This document shows, one piece after another, positions 61,677 through 64,000 of a stretch of 64,000 nucleotides of DNA; positions within the stretch are counted from its first letter, which is position 1, and every line of letters begins with the position of its first letter. The position numbers and the translations under genes are program-made. Source of the stretch: Rhodospirillaceae bacterium (GTDB taxonomy: Bacteria; Pseudomonadota; Alphaproteobacteria; GCA-2731375); assembly GCA_018701215.1 (NCBI GenBank), contig JABIWH010000050.1, positions 372,001 to 436,000 on the forward strand, written 5' to 3'. The notes under the pieces are model-generated. The model had not been told where the DNA came from and made no database searches. It worked only from the letters and a program-made list of their open reading frames with translations.

Positions 61677-62114
61677 TTATCGAAATAACGTTTCGATGAA
61701 CGGACAATCGGGGATGGTGCCGTCCGCGCATTGCTCCGAGATCTCGGCCAGCGTGGTTTCCAGCCGCTGCAGATCGGCGATTTTTTCCCGCACGTCATGC
61801 AGATGGCTGACGGTCAATTCGTGCACCTCGCCACAAGTGTAATCGCCGCCATCGACCAGCGCCAACAGGGCCCGGATTTCCTTCAGGGTAAAGCCCAACT
61901 CCCTGCTGCGCTTCACGAAAGTCAGGCGTTTTAGATGCTCGCGGTCATAGCGGCGGTGCCCGGCGGGGCTGCGCGGCGGCGCGGGCATGATGCCGATATT
62001 TTCGTAATACCGCACCGTCTCCAAATGCACGCCGGTTCGTTTGGACAGTGCGCCGATTGATAGCGTCACTGATTCCTGTGAATCCCGGGCCGTAACGTCT
62101 GTGTGAATGGCCAT
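61677..62114 (-). CDS. merR: MerR-family mercury-responsive regulator
   Basis: 145 residues from ATG 62114; earlier in-frame codons would run through the operator. The N-terminal winged helix reads SIGALSKRTGVHLETVRYYE. Three cysteines, YTCGEV, SEQCADG and IPDCPF, occupy the places of the Hg-binding cysteines, though the last two are one residue closer than in the Tn501 protein as I recall it. It would repress and, when mercury-bound, activate the divergent merF-merA promoter. Confidence 0.92.
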   Translation of the reverse strand: MAIHTDVTARDSQESVTLSIGALSKRTGVHLETVRYYENIGIMPAPPRSPAGHRRYDREHLKRLTFVKRSRELGFTLKEIRALLALVDGGDYTCGEVHELTVSHLHDVREKIADLQRLETTLAEISEQCADGTIPDCPFIETLFR

Positions 62115-62122
62115 AATCCAGC

Positions 62123-62153
62123 TTGATCCCGTAGTTACTACGGGATGTAATTT
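62123..62153 (+). promoter_or_regulatory. MerR-controlled promoter with a 19-bp spacer and operator dyad
   Basis: TTGATC (-35) at 62123-62128 and TAATTT (-10) at 62148-62153 are 19 bp apart, the long spacer typical of MerR-activated promoters. The dyad CCCGTAGTTACTACGGG at 62128-62144 (7-bp arms) lies between them, as in mer operators. It faces merF and overlaps the merR upstream region. Confidence 0.85.
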
Positions 62154-62184
62154 AGCACGGATAAATATCTGGGGAATAGAGATC

Positions 62185-62430
62185 ATGCCAAGCGAAGCGA
62201 AATCAAACAGGCTGTTGAGTATCGGCATAGGGGGTGCCGCCGTCATGGCGGTGTGCTGCTTTACCCCGGCACTGGTGGTGTTGCTGGCCGCCGTGGGGCT
62301 GTCATCCATTGTCGGGGCCTGGATGGACTTTATCCTGCTCCCCGCCCTGGTCTGTTTTCTGGGCCTGGTGGTCTTTGCTCTTGTTTTGCGCGGCAAAGCG
62401 AAAGCTGAAGCGGGGGAAGAGCCATCATGA
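62185..62430 (+). CDS. merF: Mercury transporter MerF-like
   Basis: 81 residues with two transmembrane helices. The vicinal cysteines in MAVCCFTPALVVLL are the mercury-binding pair of MerF, and another Cys sits in the second helix (LPALVCFLG). It would carry Hg(II) into the cell for reduction. Start is an ATG 70 bp downstream of the merR start. It overlaps merA by 4 bp, which couples the two. Confidence 0.88.
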   Translation: MPSEAKSNRLLSIGIGGAAVMAVCCFTPALVVLLAAVGLSSIVGAWMDFILLPALVCFLGLVVFALVLRGKAKAEAGEEPS

Positions 62431-63821
62431 GCAGCTATGATCTGGCCGTGATCGGTGCGGGGTCGGCGGGATTCTCCGCCGCCATTACCGCCGCCGAGCA
62501 AGGCGCGCATGTGGCGCTCATCGGCCACGGCACCATCGGCGGCACCTGCGTCAACGTGGGCTGTGTGCCGTCAAAAACCATGATCCGGGCCACGGAAGCC
62601 CTGCACCAGGCCAACACGGGGCGTTTCGCCGGCATTCAGGCCAGTGGGCAGTTGGCGGACTGGGGCGCCATCGTCGGGCAAAAGGACGAGTTGGTCGCCA
62701 GCCTGCGTCAGAGCAAATATACCGACCAGCTGGAAAATTATCCCTCCATCGACTACCGCCCCGGCGCGGCGGCCTTCAATGGCGACGGCCTGCTGTTTGA
62801 CGGCGCGCCGTTGGCAGCGGAAAAAACCGTCATTGCCTGCGGTTCCCAGGCCAGCGTGCCTGACATAGCGGGCATCAAGGACACCCCCTTTCTGACCTCA
62901 ACCACCGCCTTTGCACTGGAGCAGCTACCAGGCTCCATACTACTGATCGGCGGCGGTTATATTGGTTGCGAGGTGGCACAGATGCTGGCCCGCGCAGGCG
63001 TAGCGGTGACCATCGCCTGCCGCAGCCGGTTGCTGCCCGAAGGCGAGCCCGAAATCAGCGACGCCCTACGCGGCTATCTGCGCGACGAGGGTCTGACGGT
63101 AATGGACGGCCTGAGTTATGAAAGCATCGAACGGACGGGAACCGGCGTCGCCCTGAGGGTTGAAACGGATGGCGCGGCGCAGGTTCTACAAGCCGAGCGC
63201 CTGTTGCTCAGCGCCGGGCGGCGGCCCAACACCCAGGGCCTGGGCCTGGAACAGGCCGGCATCAAGACCCGTGCGAATGGCGGCATTGCCATTGACGAGC
63301 GTATGCGCACCTCGCGGGCCAATGTCTATGCCGCCGGCGATGTCACGGGCCGGGATCAATTCGTTTACATGGCCGCCCATGGCGCCAAGATCGCGGCGCA
63401 AAACGCCCTGAACGGTGACAGCCAGGTCTATGACAACAACGCCATGCCGGCGGTGGTCTTCACCGACCCGCAAGTCGCCACCGTGGGTCTGACCGAGGCT
63501 GATGCCATCGCCGCCGGGCACGATGTAGTGACCTCGCTATTGCCGCTGGAATTCGTCCCCCGCGCCCTGGCCGCCCGCGATACCCGCGGCCTAATCAAAC
63601 TGGTGGCCGATAGCGGGACAAAGAGGCTACTGGGCGCGCATATTCTGGCGCCCGAGGGCGCCGACAGCATCCAGACCGCCGCCCTGGCCATCCGACAGGG
63701 GATGACGTACGTGGAACTGGGCGAGATGATCTTTCCCTACCTGACCACGGTGGAAGGCTTGAAGCTGGCGGCGCAGACCTTCGAGAAAGACATCGCCAAA
63801 CTATCCTGCTGCGCCGGCTAA
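62427..63821 (+). CDS. merA: Mercury(II) reductase, without the N-terminal HMA domain
   Basis: 464 residues. The FAD motif is LAVIGAGSAGFSAA, and the redox pair is C41-VNVG-C46 in TCVNVGCVPSK. A second NAD(P)H fold is in ILLIGGGYIGCEVAQML. C461 and C462 of the terminal LSCCAG are the C-terminal Hg-binding pair that distinguishes MerA from related disulfide reductases. The heavy-metal NmerA domain of larger MerA proteins is absent. It reduces Hg(II) to Hg(0), with substrate from MerF. Confidence 0.93.
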   Translation: MSSYDLAVIGAGSAGFSAAITAAEQGAHVALIGHGTIGGTCVNVGCVPSKTMIRATEALHQANTGRFAGIQASGQLADWGAIVGQKDELVASLRQSKYTDQLENYPSIDYRPGAAAFNGDGLLFDGAPLAAEKTVIACGSQASVPDIAGIKDTPFLTSTTAFALEQLPGSILLIGGGYIGCEVAQMLARAGVAVTIACRSRLLPEGEPEISDALRGYLRDEGLTVMDGLSYESIERTGTGVALRVETDGAAQVLQAERLLLSAGRRPNTQGLGLEQAGIKTRANGGIAIDERMRTSRANVYAAGDVTGRDQFVYMAAHGAKIAAQNALNGDSQVYDNNAMPAVVFTDPQVATVGLTEADAIAAGHDVVTSLLPLEFVPRALAARDTRGLIKLVADSGTKRLLGAHILAPEGADSIQTAALAIRQGMTYVELGEMIFPYLTTVEGLKLAAQTFEKDIAKLSCCAG

Positions 63822-64000
63822 GAGCTCGATGCGACCGGCAAGCGTATCCGCCAATTGCCGATCGGCGACCAGTTGAAGAATATTTAAACAAACAGGGGGC
63901 CTTAGCTATGGGGACAGCGGTGAAAGCCGCTGTCCCTTCTTTTATTGGCCTGGCCAATCTTGCCTTGGGCGATCATTGTGGCAAATAATGGCTGAAGACA
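63822..64000. other. 3' edge, mostly noncoding
   Basis: Aside from the terminator at 63911-63946, I see no supported gene. An ATG at 63988 starts a frame of four codons to the edge; no ribosome site precedes it, so a real gene there cannot be judged. Confidence 0.4.
63911..63946 (+). terminator. Rho-independent terminator
   Basis: GGGACAGCGG and CCGCTGTCCC form a perfect 10-bp stem with a 6-base loop, followed by TTCTTTTATT. It lies 90 bp after the merA stop, in a gap with no gene I can support. Confidence 0.85.

Noticed and set aside
63988..64000. Possible start of a gene at the right edge
   Set aside because: Only four codons are visible and no ribosome site is seen.

Overview
The window is about 60% GC and densely packed with short intergenic gaps. 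It looks like a free-living alphaproteobacterium, probably near the Rhodospirillales. The reasons are the alaC-hom-glpX-recJ gene order, a complete ccoNOQP-ccoGHIS high-affinity oxidase locus, a class I PHA synthase, an FNR-type regulator with N-terminal cysteines, and many acyl-CoA genes. I see no phage, insertion sequence, integrase or CRISPR array.

Layout. 1-9.1 kb: the end of a family III CoA-transferase; a minus-strand MFS transporter with a two-subunit molybdenum hydroxylase; a thioesterase fused to DUF924; and a CoA ligase with a ThDP enzyme of the oxalyl-CoA decarboxylase / 2-hydroxyacyl-CoA lyase type. 9.1-18 kb: a phosphodiesterase, a hydrolase, an amine oxidase-like flavoprotein, a double-hotdog protein, then a minus-strand run of alcohol dehydrogenase, double-hotdog thioesterase, enoyl-CoA hydratase and sulfatase. 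A perfect 14-bp palindrome lies in the divergent promoter of that run. 18-22.2 kb: a carboxymuconolactone decarboxylase-like protein, a DedA-like protein, then GST, a GrdB-like selenoprotein, a TauD-type dioxygenase and a GNAT. 22.2-28.9 kb: a minus-strand acyl-CoA operon (carboxyltransferase, a large patatin, enoyl-CoA hydratase, SDR, acyl-CoA dehydrogenase). 29.2-38.1 kb: the cbb3 oxidase structural and assembly genes, a GNAT and the FNR-type regulator. 38.2-42.5 kb: a 64-residue protein behind an FNR-like promoter, a second carboxyltransferase, DUF547, EamA and CMD genes. 42.6-45 kb: an AT-rich insert with a membrane glycosyltransferase-like gene and a GtrA gene. 45-49.2 kb: PHA synthase, two crotonases and an isochorismatase-like hydrolase. 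49.3-59.4 kb: an OmpA-like lipoprotein, alaC-hom-glpX-recJ, tRNA-Glu, small conserved proteins, a luciferase-like monooxygenase and a VOC protein. 59.4-64 kb: another LLM protein, DUF1445, an AhpD-like protein and a minimal merR-merF-merA mercury locus.

The main discovery is at 19947-20780. One reading frame is interrupted by a single TGA at 20433-20435. The residue at that TGA aligns with the cysteine I recall in GrdB-like homologues. It is followed at the right distance by a hairpin that fits the bacterial SECIS model. Conventional gene calling would split it in two. Other notable items are the thioesterase-DUF924 fusion, an FNR class-II-like promoter for a tiny protein, a 14-bp tandem repeat that duplicates a gene's stop codon, and a canonical 19-bp-spacer MerR promoter.

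Together the genes suggest a heterotroph living on diverse carboxylic acids, storing PHB, respiring at low oxygen and exposed to mercury. Many acyl-CoA enzymes can be placed by family only, and their substrates cannot be read from the sequence.
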